Shown: piece after piece, positions 9,108-19,398 of the stretch | Layout: each line of letters opens with the position of its first letter | Position numbering within the stretch: position 1 is the stretch's first letter | Assembly: GCA_021772915.1 (NCBI GenBank) | Contig: JAJFLB010000001.1 | Location: 1-64,000, forward strand | Reading direction: 5' to 3' | DNA length: 64,000 bases | Source: Gammaproteobacteria bacterium | Lineage (GTDB): Bacteria; Pseudomonadota; Gammaproteobacteria; Xanthomonadales; SZUA-36 | Translations under genes and position numbers: made by a program | The notes under the pieces: model-generated | What the model saw: the letters and a program-made list of their open reading frames with translations, nothing else | Told to the model about the DNA's origin: nothing | The model's database searches: none

Positions 9108-11981
9108 GTGAAAAAACTCAATATTCTTCTGTTAATGCTGCCGTTGGCTGCATGCAATAACGATTCTGTCGAAGTTGCCGATGGTGCTGTGGCCCTGCCG
9201 GAAGGTGTCACGCTGGTCGACGAATTCAAAGGCGACGACAGCGGTATCGCGATCCCTTACGCCAAGTACAAATTGGCCAACGGCCTAACAGTGGTATTGC
9301 ACGAGGATCATTCCGATCCGTTGGTGCATGTTGATGTGACCTATCATGTGGGCTCCAACCGCGAAGAGATTGGGCGTTCGGGTTTTGCCCACTTCTTTGA
9401 GCACATGATGTTCCAGGGCTCCAAGAACGTGGCCGACGAGGAGCATTTCAAGATTGTCTCCAATGCCGGTGGCACCCTGAACGGAACGACCAATTCAGAC
9501 CGCACCAATTACTACCAGACCTTGCCGGTCAATCAGTTGGAAGTCGCCCTGTGGCTGGAAGCTGACCGCATGGGCTTTTTGCTGGAGGCCGTGACCCAGG
9601 AGAAATTCGAGGTCCAGCGTGAAACGGTCAAGAACGAACGAGGGCAACGGGTTGACAACCAGCCTTACGGCCGTGCCTTTGAAACTTTGAGCAAGTCTCT
9701 TTATACCCAGGACCACCCCTATTTCTGGCCTGTCATCGGCTGGCTGGAAGACCTGAACCGTGCGGACGTCGACGATCTGAAGCGCTTCTTCCTGCGCTGG
9801 TACGGCCCCAATAACGCGGCGCTGACCATCGGTGGAGATATTGATCCGGGTGCGACGCTGGAACTGGTCAACAAGTATTTCGGCTCCATGCCCACCGGCC
9901 CGGCAGTTGATAACCTGCCCAAGCAACCCGGTCAGCTTGACACCGATCGCTACGTGACACTGGAAGACAATATCCATTTGCCCGCCCTGGCACTGATCAT
10001 CCCGACGGTTTACGCCAGTCATGCGGATGAGGCACCGCTGGATGCGGCGGCCAAGATCATGGGCCAGGGGCAGGCCTCTTTGCTCTATCAGCGGTTGGTG
10101 CAAACCGGCCGCGCCGTACAGGCCAATGTCAGACACAGTTGCCGTGAGTTGGCCTGTGAAATGATGTTTATCGTTATCCAGAACCCGGGCTCAGGCGAAA
10201 CCCTGGCCGAGATGGAAGTTGCGGTGCGTGAAACCATGGACGAGTTTGCGGCACGCGAGGTCTCTGCTGACGATCTGCAGAAGTTCAAGGCGGACTATGA
10301 ATCCGGTCGTGTATTCGGTCTGCAAAGCGTACGTGGCAAGGTTTCCACCCTGGCCGCATTCCAGACTTATACCGGTAGCCCGGCCGGCATCGGAAAAGAG
10401 ATCCAGCGCTATCTGAATGTTGAAACAGACAACGTCAAACGCGTCTTTAACCAGTATATTGCCGGCAAACCGTCGGTCATATTGAGCATAGTGCCCAACG
10501 GCAAACTTGAGTTGGCCGCCGCCGAGCAAGACTATGCTTCACCGGAACGCGATATTCCGGAAAGCTTTGGTGACGAGGGCTCCGAATTACCCTTACGCCC
10601 GGTCGCAGATACCTTTGACCGCAGTCAGAACCCGGTACCGGGCACCAACCCATCAGTTGAATTACCCGCCATCTGGGATACGACACTGGGCAACGGTGTA
10701 CGCCTGCTCGCGGTTCCCAACGCAGAAACGCCCACGGTTACCGTGCGCGCGACATTTACTATCGGACAACGTGACGAGCCCCCCGGCAAGGCCGGTTTGA
10801 CTGCCCTGACCGCATCCCTGATGAATGAGGCGACACAAGATCACAGCGCGGCAGAATACACCGAGGAACTGGAACGCATCGGCGCCAGCGTCAGTGTCAG
10901 CCCCGGAAAATATCAGACCACGGTGACCGTCAATACGCTGACCAAACACCTCGACAAAGCAATCGAGCTGATGTTGGAGCGCACACTCAAGCCCGCTTTC
11001 ACTGAAGCGGACTTCAAGCGTATCAAGAGCCGCACCATCGAGGGTCTGATGGCGGCTCGCAAAACCCCCGAGGGACTGGCCGGGCGCGCCATTGAAGCCG
11101 TTTTGTATGGGGCCACACATCCGCTTTCCTATCCCGGTAGCGGTATTCCTGCGACCGTGGAGACCCTCACGCTGGACGACGTGAAGGGCTACTACGCTGC
11201 CCACTTTCCGGCCCACCTGAACGGTGTGACGGTCAGTGCGAGCCTGCCAAAGGAAAAAATTATTGACGCGCTTGCGGGCTTTGCTGAACTCGAGGTGGAG
11301 CCGGCTTACCGCGCGTCCATCGATGACCTGCCTGAAATCCAGGGTCGCACGCTTTACCTGGTCAACAAGGAAGGCGCGGCCCAGTCCAGTCTGCGCACCG
11401 CCCAACCGTCGATCAAATACGACGCCCTGGGCGATTACTTCAAGGCCGGTCTGGCGAACTTCAACCTCGGCGGTACCTTCAACAGCCGTATCAACCTGAA
11501 TCTGCGTGAAGATAAAGGTTATACCTATGGCGCACGCAGTGGTTTTAACGGTGGCCAGGAGCTGGGCAGTTTCCGGGTCTCCACCGAGGTCAACAAAGAC
11601 GCTACCACCGCTTCGCTGACCGAGGTCTTGAACGAACTGGAAAGTTATGCAGCCGACGGCATGACCGGGGAAGAGTACGACTACATGCGCTCAGCGATCG
11701 GTCAGCGTGATGCCCTGCAGTATGAAACGCCGGGCCGTAAGCTGGGTCTGCTGGGCAATATCCTGCGTTACGACCTGCCACTTAACTACCGTACCCAACA
11801 GAACAACATCCTGAAAGAAACCGACCGCGAAACCCTGAACGCATTGAGCAGCAAGTTGATCACACCGGAAAACATGGCCATCGTGGTGGTCGGTGACGAA
11901 GCCACTATTCGTGAGGAGCTGGAAACCCTCGGTATGCCGATCAAGAACCTGGACGAGGACGGTTTCGAAATAGAGCAATAA
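9108..11981 (+). CDS. M16 family zinc metallopeptidase, predicted lipoprotein
   Basis: A 957-residue protein with two tandem M16 (pitrilysin/insulinase) halves. The N-terminal half has the inverted zinc motif HFFEH (His95, Glu98, His99) and a downstream Glu region (ETVKNERGQR). The C-terminal half lacks the motif, as is usual. The N-terminus MKKLNILLLMLPLAAC has a lipobox with Cys16, so the mature protein is probably a lipid-anchored periplasmic or outer-membrane peptidase. I chose the GTG at 9108 because AGGA lies seven bases upstream and the lipobox is then correctly placed; the ATG at 9054 would add 18 residues and spoil the signal. A separate transcription unit among repeats. Confidence 0.9.
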   Translation: MKKLNILLLMLPLAACNNDSVEVADGAVALPEGVTLVDEFKGDDSGIAIPYAKYKLANGLTVVLHEDHSDPLVHVDVTYHVGSNREEIGRSGFAHFFEHMMFQGSKNVADEEHFKIVSNAGGTLNGTTNSDRTNYYQTLPVNQLEVALWLEADRMGFLLEAVTQEKFEVQRETVKNERGQRVDNQPYGRAFETLSKSLYTQDHPYFWPVIGWLEDLNRADVDDLKRFFLRWYGPNNAALTIGGDIDPGATLELVNKYFGSMPTGPAVDNLPKQPGQLDTDRYVTLEDNIHLPALALIIPTVYASHADEAPLDAAAKIMGQGQASLLYQRLVQTGRAVQANVRHSCRELACEMMFIVIQNPGSGETLAEMEVAVRETMDEFAAREVSADDLQKFKADYESGRVFGLQSVRGKVSTLAAFQTYTGSPAGIGKEIQRYLNVETDNVKRVFNQYIAGKPSVILSIVPNGKLELAAAEQDYASPERDIPESFGDEGSELPLRPVADTFDRSQNPVPGTNPSVELPAIWDTTLGNGVRLLAVPNAETPTVTVRATFTIGQRDEPPGKAGLTALTASLMNEATQDHSAAEYTEELERIGASVSVSPGKYQTTVTVNTLTKHLDKAIELMLERTLKPAFTEADFKRIKSRTIEGLMAARKTPEGLAGRAIEAVLYGATHPLSYPGSGIPATVETLTLDDVKGYYAAHFPAHLNGVTVSASLPKEKIIDALAGFAELEVEPAYRASIDDLPEIQGRTLYLVNKEGAAQSSLRTAQPSIKYDALGDYFKAGLANFNLGGTFNSRINLNLREDKGYTYGARSGFNGGQELGSFRVSTEVNKDATTASLTEVLNELESYAADGMTGEEYDYMRSAIGQRDALQYETPGRKLGLLGNILRYDLPLNYRTQQNNILKETDRETLNALSSKLITPENMAIVVVGDEATIREELETLGMPIKNLDEDGFEIEQ

Positions 11982-11998
11982 AAAGAACCAATTGAGAC

Positions 11999-12218
11999 GT
12001 AGGAGCGACGACAAAAGTCGTCGCGAATAACCCTGGTTCCTGTAGGAGTGACGACGAAAGTCGTCGCGAACAGGGCTGGTTCCCGAGCGAATAACCCTGG
12101 TTCCTGTAGGAGTGACGACGAAAGTCGTCGCGAACAGTGCTGGTTCCCGAGCGAACAGGGCTGGTTCCCGAGTAATTTCTTGTTGCAAGTTCCCGACGAG
12201 CGAGCTCGTCGGTCCTAC
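11999..12218. repeat. Repeat cluster with a 64-bp tandem duplication; overlaps the ilvA stop codon
   Basis: Type 2 units at 11999-12027, 12042-12070 and 12106-12134 share a GACGAC/GTCGTC stem. The second and third lie in a tandem duplication of 64-bp period that includes the spacer GCTGGTTCCCGAGCGAA. A type 1 unit follows at 12190-12218; read on the minus strand it starts GTAGGACC, and its TAG is the ilvA stop codon. The palindromes lack T tracts, so they are not typical intrinsic terminators, though stems at converging gene ends may still stabilise mRNA. Confidence 0.9.
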
Positions 12219-13789
12219 AGGACGGATTTCAGGGGTTCCAGTATTGCTTTCGGGGCGGAGAGAAAATCCCGACAGGCGACGTTGTGGGTTTCATCTGTGA
12301 ATGGGTAACCGGTTTCCTCGAGAAACTGGTGGAAGGCCCGGTCGTCTTCCGGTGGCACCAGGAATCCAGCCAGGATACGGGCATTGGCAGCGGCGTGGTT
12401 GCGATAATGGAACAGGCTGATCGACCAGCGCCCGGCCAGTACGGTGAGAAATTCAAGCAAGGCGCCAGGACGCTCCGGGAACTCGAAGCGGTACAAACGC
12501 TCGCTCTCACTGGAGGGTAAACGCCCACCGACCAGATGCCGCAAATGCAGCTTGGCCACTTCATTGGAAGAAAGGTCTGTGACCGTATAGCCACTTTTGG
12601 TCAACCTGTCCTGCAGATGCCGTGAAGTCTCTTGTAATCGCACACCGACAAATACATGTGCGGCCCCGTTACCCGCAAATCGGTAGTTAAATTCTGTTAC
12701 CGAGGACTCTCCCAGCGACCGGCAGAACTCCAGAAAACTGCCGGGTGTCTCCGGGATCGTGACCGCGAGCAAGGCTTCATTGCCCTCACCCAGTGCGCAA
12801 CGCTCAACCACATGGCCCAAACGGTCAAAATTGACATTGGCACCGGAGATCACACTGACCCAGTCACCTGCAGGTAAAGCACTTGAATCAGCCGACGTTG
12901 CGTGCCGGGCAGCATATTGAATTGCACCGGCCACGGCCAGCGCACCGGCGGGTTCCGCCACCGCCCGGAGCTCTTCAAATATGGTTTTAACCGCCGCACA
13001 AACCTGATCCACGCCAACGGTGATTACTTCGTCCACCAGCTCACGACACATTGCAAATGTGGTATCACCCACCTTGCGCACGGCCACCCCATCGGCGAAC
13101 ATGCCGGTGGCGCCGATATCCACCGGCTGACCCGCTGCCAGTGCGGCCTTCATGCTGGCTGCGTCTTCGGGTTCAACGCCGACAATCCGGACCTCCGGGT
13201 ACACCGCCTTGATGGTGGCGGCAACCCCCGCAGCCAGACCACCGCCACCAACAGGCAGAAAAACAATACCCGGGCGGGCTGCAAGTTGCTGGGTGATCTC
13301 AATCCCGAGCGTACCCTGCCCCGCAATGACTTCCATATTGTTAAAGGGGTGTACAAAAAAGGCACCGGTTTCACGACTAAATTCCGTTGCCAGCTCACAG
13401 GCGGCGTCGTAATCATCACCGGCAAGCTGAATCTTGGCGCCCAGGTCTTCCACCGCTCTGACCTTGATCTCCGGTGTCGTACAGGGCATGAATATGGTGG
13501 CCTTGATACCCAGCTCCCGTGCGGATAAAGCGACACCCTGTGCGTGATTACCGGCAGAGGCAGCCACCACCCCCAGTTTGCGCGTCGCAGAATCCAGTTG
13601 CCGGATGCAGTTGTACGCCCCACGGAGTTTGAAGGAGTAGGTAGGCTGCAAATCCTCGCGTTTTAACCACAGCTGGTGGCCCAGGCGTGCAGAGAGTTTT
13701 GGTGCTGCTTCCAGGGGCGTACGCCGCGCCAGTTCGTAAACCGGGGCGGTCAGGGCGCGACGCAAACATTCCTGGGCGATATCAGCCAT
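12215..13789 (-). CDS. ilvA: Threonine ammonia-lyase, biosynthetic
   Basis: A 524-residue PLP enzyme that deaminates threonine to 2-oxobutanoate, the entry step to isoleucine. The catalytic domain has the PLP lysine in SFKLRGA (Lys54), the SAGNHAQG phosphate-binding region and a glycine loop PVGGGGLAAG. The C-terminal 190 residues form the doubled ACT-like regulatory domain expected of the isoleucine-inhibited biosynthetic enzyme. The start at 13789 overlaps the leuB stop by eight bases (ATGGCTGA); a longer frame to 13828 is possible but would overlap leuB by 47 bases. It is the last gene of the ilv-leu operon. Its TAG stop is part of a dispersed palindromic repeat. Confidence 0.95.
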   Translation of the reverse strand: MADIAQECLRRALTAPVYELARRTPLEAAPKLSARLGHQLWLKREDLQPTYSFKLRGAYNCIRQLDSATRKLGVVAASAGNHAQGVALSARELGIKATIFMPCTTPEIKVRAVEDLGAKIQLAGDDYDAACELATEFSRETGAFFVHPFNNMEVIAGQGTLGIEITQQLAARPGIVFLPVGGGGLAAGVAATIKAVYPEVRIVGVEPEDAASMKAALAAGQPVDIGATGMFADGVAVRKVGDTTFAMCRELVDEVITVGVDQVCAAVKTIFEELRAVAEPAGALAVAGAIQYAARHATSADSSALPAGDWVSVISGANVNFDRLGHVVERCALGEGNEALLAVTIPETPGSFLEFCRSLGESSVTEFNYRFAGNGAAHVFVGVRLQETSRHLQDRLTKSGYTVTDLSSNEVAKLHLRHLVGGRLPSSESERLYRFEFPERPGALLEFLTVLAGRWSISLFHYRNHAAANARILAGFLVPPEDDRAFHQFLEETGYPFTDETHNVACRDFLSAPKAILEPLKSVL

Positions 13790-14861
13790 AGGCAACCTGT
13801 GAAAGGTAGTACTCACCCAGTCGTTCACGCACTGCGGTACCCGCCTCGGTGGTCGTTAAACTACCGCCCAGATCCGGTGTGCACTGGCCGTGGGATATAC
13901 AGTTCCAGATCGCAAGTTCGACACGGTGCGCCGCTTCTTTCAAACCCAGACTGTAGTCGAACATCATGCCCACGGAGGCCAACATGCCAAACGGATTGGC
14001 GATGCCCTGACCGGCAATATCCGGTGCTGAGCCATGGATGGGCTCATACAGACCAAGTTTGCCCTCACCCAACGAGGCTGATGGCAGCATACCCATGGAT
14101 CCAACCAGCATTGAGGCCTCGTCGGTCAGGATGTCACCAAACATGTTCTCGGTCACAATCACATCAAAGCGGGCCGGGTTCGAAACAATGAACATCGCAG
14201 CGGCATCGACCAGCATGAATTCATACTGCACATCCGGAAACCGGGATTGCATGATTTCATCCGTCACCCTGCGCCACAAACGTGATGTGGCCATTACATT
14301 GGCCTTGTCGATCATGGTCAGACGTCCACAACGCTCACGTGCAATTGCCGCAGCTTGCAATACGACCCGTTCAATTTCCTTTCTTGAGTAAACACAGGAA
14401 TCGGAAGCCCAGTCCTCCCCTTCCTGCTTGTCACCGAAATAGCTGCCACCGGTCAATTCCCGCACCACCATCATATCCACGTCTTCGAGATACTCCGATT
14501 TGAGCGGGCTGACATTGGCAAGTTCCGGGTGCAGTCGCACCGGTCGCAAGTTGGCATACAAACCCAGCTCTTTACGCAATTGCAACAATCCCTGCTCGGG
14601 ACGTTTTTCGGCGTTCGGGTCAGACCACTTCGGTCCACCAACAGCACCCAGTATGATCGCATCCGATGCGCGGCAAGCTGCCAGTGTTTCGGCCGGCAAG
14701 GGCTCTCCACTCGCATCCATGGCTGCGCCACCGATCAAGGCACTTTCCACTTCAAGATCCAGCTCGTATTCTTTGGCCAGGCCCCTCATCAGCAGTTCGG
14801 CTTCGGCGGTGACTTCAGGACCTATGCCGTCACCGGGTAGCATCACGATATTTGCCTTCAT
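13782..14861 (-). CDS. leuB: 3-isopropylmalate dehydrogenase
   Basis: A 359-residue NAD-dependent decarboxylating dehydrogenase for the third leucine step, which oxidises (2R,3S)-3-isopropylmalate to 2-oxoisocaproate. It shows the family start PGDGIGPEV, the substrate-binding arginine segment (LRKELGLYANLRPVRL), and the metal and NAD region VTENMFGDILTDEAS followed by EPIHGSAPDIAG. Its length is typical. It overlaps leuD by four bases (ATGA) upstream and ilvA by eight bases downstream, pointing to translational coupling within the operon. Confidence 0.97.
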   Translation of the reverse strand: MKANIVMLPGDGIGPEVTAEAELLMRGLAKEYELDLEVESALIGGAAMDASGEPLPAETLAACRASDAIILGAVGGPKWSDPNAEKRPEQGLLQLRKELGLYANLRPVRLHPELANVSPLKSEYLEDVDMMVVRELTGGSYFGDKQEGEDWASDSCVYSRKEIERVVLQAAAIARERCGRLTMIDKANVMATSRLWRRVTDEIMQSRFPDVQYEFMLVDAAAMFIVSNPARFDVIVTENMFGDILTDEASMLVGSMGMLPSASLGEGKLGLYEPIHGSAPDIAGQGIANPFGMLASVGMMFDYSLGLKEAAHRVELAIWNCISHGQCTPDLGGSLTTTEAGTAVRERLGEYYLSQVAYG

Positions 14862-15442
14862 AATCTTTCCTCAAACTTTTTTATGTCGGGCTCTGCCTGG
14901 CTCAAATAGTCAAACCTGTCCAGTCCACGCAACAGGCAGTGACGTGCGAATGGATCGATGGAAAAGGACCAGTGCTGCACTGCCCGGTCTGCCATCTGTA
15001 CAGTGACACGGCTGTGCTCAAGATCTACGGTGATTTCTTCACCGTCCATCTCCAGCACGCGGGCATGCTGTTCGGCTTCGAGTACCACGGGCAGCAAGCC
15101 TATATTTTGTGCGTTTGCCTTGAAAATATCGGCGATCTCCGAGCTGATCACGACCCGGAAACCAAAATCCAGTAACGCTTGCGGTGCGTGTTCTCGGGAC
15201 GACCCGCAGCCAAAATTATGCCCGGCCACCAGTATCGGACTTTTACGGGCGCGTGGCTTATTCAACACGTGACCGGTCAGCAACTCACCCTCCGCATCGT
15301 GTCTCCAGTCTGCAAATACGTGCTCGCCAATGCCGTCAAAATCCGTCACCGTCAAGTAGCGGGCGGGGATGATCTGGTCGGTGTCGATGTTCTCTTCAGC
15401 CAACACCAGGATTGGCCCGCTCAGAGCGGTAAATGCGCGCAT
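14858..15442 (-). CDS. leuD: 3-isopropylmalate dehydratase small subunit
   Basis: The 194-residue swivel-domain subunit of isopropylmalate isomerase, acting with LeuC to convert 2- to 3-isopropylmalate. The conserved DTDQIIPARYL and GCGSSREHAPQAL motifs are present; the latter binds the substrate carboxylate. Length is normal for the bacterial subunit. Its start is one base into the leuC stop region and its end overlaps leuB by four bases, so leuC, leuD and leuB are translated as a coupled block. Confidence 0.97.
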   Translation of the reverse strand: MRAFTALSGPILVLAEENIDTDQIIPARYLTVTDFDGIGEHVFADWRHDAEGELLTGHVLNKPRARKSPILVAGHNFGCGSSREHAPQALLDFGFRVVISSEIADIFKANAQNIGLLPVVLEAEQHARVLEMDGEEITVDLEHSRVTVQMADRAVQHWSFSIDPFARHCLLRGLDRFDYLSQAEPDIKKFEERL

Positions 15443-16869
15443 CAGGTGATCTCCGGTGTTGTCTTGCTGTCGGACTTGATTTCCGCGAAACTGGCAATCC
15501 GTCCCGCAACTGCGCAGGCAGCGGCGGTCTCGGGGCTGGCCAGCAAGGTGCGTGAACCCGCACCCTGGCGTCCTTCAAAGTTTCGGTTCGAAGTGGATAC
15601 AGCCGTCTTACCCGGTGGCACCAGGTCACCGTTCATGGCGATACACATGGAACAACCCGGCAGCCGCCACTCGGCGCCGGCACTACGGAACAGTTCATCA
15701 AGACCTTCTTGCTCTGCCTCGCGCAGGACAGCCTCTGAACCGGGGACTACCAGCATGCGAACATGCGGCGCAATTCGCCGGTCACGCAAGACATTGGCTG
15801 CCGCACGTAAATCGCTGATCCGTCCGTTCGTGCAACTGCCAATAAACACGAGGTCTATGGGTCGTTCGGCCAGCGACTGGCCAGCACGGAGGTCCATGTA
15901 AGACAAGGCCTTTTCCTGACTGTCGCTGGTCGCGGTGGGTACCCGTTCACCAACGTTGATTGACATGGCGGGGTTGGTACCGTAGGTGATTCTCGGGGCT
16001 ACCGTTGATGCGTCCAGACTAATCTCCTGGTCAAAGTGAGCTCCCGGATCAGACGCCAGTTGCAACCATTGCCTGGCGGCCTGCTCAAATGCTTCCCCTT
16101 CTGGCAGCCTGGGCCGACCACGCAAATAATCAATGGTGATCTGGTCAGGCGCGACCATACCGGCTTTTGCACCGGCCTCAATGGTCATGTTGCACAAGGT
16201 CATGCGGCTTTCCATATCGAGTCCGCGTACCGCTGCACCGGCGTACTCAATGACATGACCCGTGCCACCATGCATGCCGATACGGTTAATGATATGCAGC
16301 GCCAGATCCTTGGCAGTCACTCCTTTGCCTAACTCACCCTCCAGGTTAATACGCATGCTGCGGGGTTTGTTTTGCAACAGACATTGCGTGGCCAGTACAT
16401 GACCAACCTCGGTGGTACCGATACCAAAAGCCAATGCACCAAAAGCCCCGTGGGTGCTGGTGTGACTGTCGCCACATACGATGGTCATACCCGGTTGTGT
16501 CGCACCCAGCTCAGGACCCATCACATGGACGACACCACGCGACGGACTGTCCCAGCCGTGCAATTCAATACCGAATTCCTCACAGTTACCCTGCAAGGTC
16601 TGTACCTGCCGGCTGGCCTGCTCCGTTACCCAGGGTCGCTGCCCGTTTTCATCTGCAGGCAGCGTCGGGGTTGAATGGTCCAGGGTCGCCAGTGTGCGTC
16701 CGCTACAGCGCACGCCGATGCCTTGCTCGCGCAGCAGGTCAAACCCCTGCGGCGAGGTGACTTCGTGCACGAGGTGCAAATCTATGTACATGATCGCCGG
16801 CGTTTCATCCGTCTGCGGGCGGACGAGATGACCGTTCCACAGTTTTTCAAAAAGTGACTCAGCCTGCAT
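15442..16869 (-). CDS. leuC: 3-isopropylmalate dehydratase large subunit
   Basis: The 475-residue aconitase-family catalytic subunit carrying the [4Fe-4S] cluster. Cluster cysteines are visible in [10 protein letters not shown] and in PGCSMC, and substrate residues in [12 protein letters not shown] and [13 protein letters not shown] placed the start at 16869 ([11 protein letters not shown]), two bases past the ilvE stop, giving the usual LeuC length; the open frame continues 34 codons upstream inside ilvE and has no family support there. It works with LeuD encoded just downstream. Confidence 0.96.
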   Translation of the reverse strand: MQAESLFEKLWNGHLVRPQTDETPAIMYIDLHLVHEVTSPQGFDLLREQGIGVRCSGRTLATLDHSTPTLPADENGQRPWVTEQASRQVQTLQGNCEEFGIELHGWDSPSRGVVHVMGPELGATQPGMTIVCGDSHTSTHGAFGALAFGIGTTEVGHVLATQCLLQNKPRSMRINLEGELGKGVTAKDLALHIINRIGMHGGTGHVIEYAGAAVRGLDMESRMTLCNMTIEAGAKAGMVAPDQITIDYLRGRPRLPEGEAFEQAARQWLQLASDPGAHFDQEISLDASTVAPRITYGTNPAMSINVGERVPTATSDSQEKALSYMDLRAGQSLAERPIDLVFIGSCTNGRISDLRAAANVLRDRRIAPHVRMLVVPGSEAVLREAEQEGLDELFRSAGAEWRLPGCSMCIAMNGDLVPPGKTAVSTSNRNFEGRQGAGSRTLLASPETAAACAVAGRIASFAEIKSDSKTTPEIT

Positions 16870-16870
16870 A

Positions 16871-17833
16871 TCAAGCCGTGGCACTGCCGGTCTCCCGAAT
16901 TGAGTCGTCCCGCTCACCAATCGGCTGCAACCATCCAAAATGGTCTTCAGTTCGTCCATCGAACAGGCCAAAAAAAGTCGACTGGAGTTTCTCGGTCATG
17001 GGCCCGCGTCCGGCGTTGCCGATATCGATGTCATCCACTGACCGGATGGGTGTGATTTCCGCAGCCGTGCCGGTAAAGAATAATTCATCAGCCAGGTATA
17101 GGGCTTCACGCGAAAGTGGCATTTCTCGCAGTTCAATGCCCATCGCGTGCGCCAGACGGATCACCGTATCACGGGTGATCCCGGCCAAAATCGAGGCAGA
17201 CTGGGGTGGTGTAATCAGGACATTGTCTTTCACCATAAACAGGTTTTCACCCGCGCCTTCACTCAGGGTGCCATCGGTCGCCAAACCGATGCCTTCATCA
17301 TAGCCAAGCCGATGGGCTTCCATGCTGATCAACTGACCAGAAAGATAGTTGCCACCTGCCTTGACCCCCGCGGGAATGGTATTGGATGCCACCCGACTCC
17401 AGCTGGATACACAGACCCTGGCGCCGTGCTCACGGGCTTCTTCACCCAGGTAAGCACCCCACTCCATGGCCGCCACAGCGACATCCACCGGTGAATCCTC
17501 TTTGGCCGCAACACCCAGTGAACCATAACCACGAAAAGCAACCGGCCGCAAATAGGCGCTGCTTAAGCCATTGCGCTGTACCACGCCCCGGCAAGCCCCC
17601 AGCAGTGTGTCCATGGTGAAAGGAATCTTGATTCGGTATACCTTCGCCGAGTCGAACAACCGTTCAATGTGCTCGCGCATGCGGAAGCCAACCGGTGTGC
17701 CCAGACGGTCATAAACGCGAACACCCTCAAATACACTTGAACCGTAGTGAATGGCGTGGGACAAAACGTGGGTCGTGGCCTCATGCCAGGGTTTGTATTC
17801 TCCGTTGTGCCAGATGGTATCAGTTTCATTCAT
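16871..17833 (-). CDS. ilvE: Branched-chain amino acid aminotransferase
   Basis: A 320-residue fold-type IV PLP aminotransferase for the last step of valine, leucine and isoleucine synthesis (glutamate as donor). The family start [13 protein letters not shown] is present, with the PLP lysine in [10 protein letters not shown] (Lys158) and the phosphate-binding segment near GTAAEITPI. The ATG at 17833 follows AAGGAAA by eight bases and is preferred over an in-frame TTG at 17857 that would overlap leuA. Placing ilvE inside the leu genes, between leuA and leuC, puts the shared transaminase under the same attenuator as the pathway. Confidence 0.94.
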   Translation of the reverse strand: MNETDTIWHNGEYKPWHEATTHVLSHAIHYGSSVFEGVRVYDRLGTPVGFRMREHIERLFDSAKVYRIKIPFTMDTLLGACRGVVQRNGLSSAYLRPVAFRGYGSLGVAAKEDSPVDVAVAAMEWGAYLGEEAREHGARVCVSSWSRVASNTIPAGVKAGGNYLSGQLISMEAHRLGYDEGIGLATDGTLSEGAGENLFMVKDNVLITPPQSASILAGITRDTVIRLAHAMGIELREMPLSREALYLADELFFTGTAAEITPIRSVDDIDIGNAGRGPMTEKLQSTFFGLFDGRTEDHFGWLQPIGERDDSIRETGSATA

Positions 17834-17853
17834 TGCACTTTTCCTTGCGATAC

Positions 17854-19398
17854 TCAAGCCGCGTCCGACTGCTGGGCCTGTGCGGCGTAGCGCACGGCCC
17901 GGTTAACAATTTCAAGCAAGGCCTCGGCGCAGGCCGCCACAATATCCGTGGATAGACCGTGACCGCTCAACTCCACACCATTGACCGTAGCCCGCATACT
18001 GGCCTCACCCTGGGCATCCTCACCCAGTGAAATACTGCGCATTGCCAGGCTCAGGACCTTGATCCGGGTATCGGTGACCTGCTCAAGCGCGTGCACCATT
18101 GCGTCCACTGGCCCGTCACCTTCGCCGGTGTGTGTACAGGTGGTGCCGTCTTCATGGGCCAGCGTTAATGAGGCTGTTGGTTCCGATTCACCGTTAATTC
18201 GGGACACCACACTCAGCCAGTTCAATGACCATGGACCAACAGTACCCGTTTGGCTACCAGTGATGATGGCTTCGAGATCCGAGTCAAAAACCCGTTTCTT
18301 TCGATCCGCAAGGTCTTTAAACCGCTTCATGACCTCTTCTATTTCATCTTCTGCCAATTCAAGACCCATTTCCCGGGCACGCTCAATGACCGCGTGCTTG
18401 CCACTGTGCTTACCCAGTATCAATTGTGATTGCTTCAGTCCGACATCCTCGGGTTGCATGATTTCATAGGTGTTGCTGGACGCCAGCATGCCGTGTTGGT
18501 GAATCCCGGCCTCATGGGCAAACGCATTTTCACCGACAATGGCCTTATTACGCGGTACGAAATTGCCGGTCACCGCAGCAAGCAAATGGCTGCCCGCGGT
18601 TAATCGGCGTGTTTCCACATTGGTTTCCACCTGGTACCGGTCGGCACGGGTTCGTAGTGCCATTACGACCTCTTCCAGTGCGCAATTTCCGGCCCGTTCG
18701 CCAATTCCGTTGAGGGCACACTCGATCTGCGTGGCCCCGGCCTCAACCGCCGCCAGTGAATTTGCAACTGCCAGACCTAAATCGTCGTGGCAATGCGTGC
18801 TGACGGTTACATTTTCAATACCCGGCACGGTCCGGATCAACCAACGGTACAGGTCGTACATCTCCGAAGGTGTCGCATAGCCGACTGTATCCGGGATGTT
18901 GACCGTATTGGCGCCTGCTTCAATGACAGCCTGCAAAATTTCTGCGAGAAAATCCCTTTCGGTTCGAAACCCGTCCTCAGCGGAAAATTCCACATCGTCA
19001 CAGGCTCCTCTGGCCATTACTACAGCGTCAATCGCATGGCGGATGACTTCATCCCGGTCCATGCAAAGCTTTTCCCGGCGATGGATTGGGCTGGTTGCAA
19101 TAAAGGTGTGAATACGGGCATTTGCAGCGGGTTCGAGGGCCCTCGCCGCGTGTTCAATGTCACGTGGAATCGTGCGGCACAGCGCAGCTATACGTGGCCC
19201 CTCAATTTCCTCAGCCAGCGCACGCACGGCGTCAAAGTCACCGGGGGACGCAGCTGGAAAACCGGCCTCGAGTACGTCAACGTGCATTTCTGCCAGTACG
19301 CGACCGACCCGCAGTTTCTGCCCAAGGCTCATACTGAAACCCGGGCTTTGCTCACCGTCTCTCAAGGTCGTATCAAAAATTTCTATGCTGCGACGCAT
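17854..19398 (-). CDS. leuA: 2-isopropylmalate synthase
   Basis: A 514-residue enzyme that condenses acetyl-CoA with 2-oxoisovalerate, the committed leucine step. Residues 1-280 form the HMGL-like TIM barrel, with FDTTLRDGEQSPG at the start and the metal-binding STHCHDDLGLAV. The C-terminal 130 residues (from about PWSLNWLSV) are the leucine-binding LeuA dimer domain, so feedback inhibition by leucine is expected. It directly abuts ilvM (19399) with no spacer and runs into the ilvE leader. Confidence 0.96.
   Translation of the reverse strand: MRRSIEIFDTTLRDGEQSPGFSMSLGQKLRVGRVLAEMHVDVLEAGFPAASPGDFDAVRALAEEIEGPRIAALCRTIPRDIEHAARALEPAANARIHTFIATSPIHRREKLCMDRDEVIRHAIDAVVMARGACDDVEFSAEDGFRTERDFLAEILQAVIEAGANTVNIPDTVGYATPSEMYDLYRWLIRTVPGIENVTVSTHCHDDLGLAVANSLAAVEAGATQIECALNGIGERAGNCALEEVVMALRTRADRYQVETNVETRRLTAGSHLLAAVTGNFVPRNKAIVGENAFAHEAGIHQHGMLASSNTYEIMQPEDVGLKQSQLILGKHSGKHAVIERAREMGLELAEDEIEEVMKRFKDLADRKKRVFDSDLEAIITGSQTGTVGPWSLNWLSVVSRINGESEPTASLTLAHEDGTTCTHTGEGDGPVDAMVHALEQVTDTRIKVLSLAMRSISLGEDAQGEASMRATVNGVELSGHGLSTDIVAACAEALLEIVNRAVRYAAQAQQSDAA

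Noticed and set aside
10662-11405. 247-codon minus-strand open frame inside the M16 peptidase gene
   Set aside because: Antisense to a well-supported gene; no ribosome-binding site or recognisable protein.
12190-12218. Type 1 palindromes as Rho-independent terminators
   Set aside because: No T tract follows in either orientation, copies also occur inside icmF and upstream of genes, and the ends are conserved beyond what a terminator needs.
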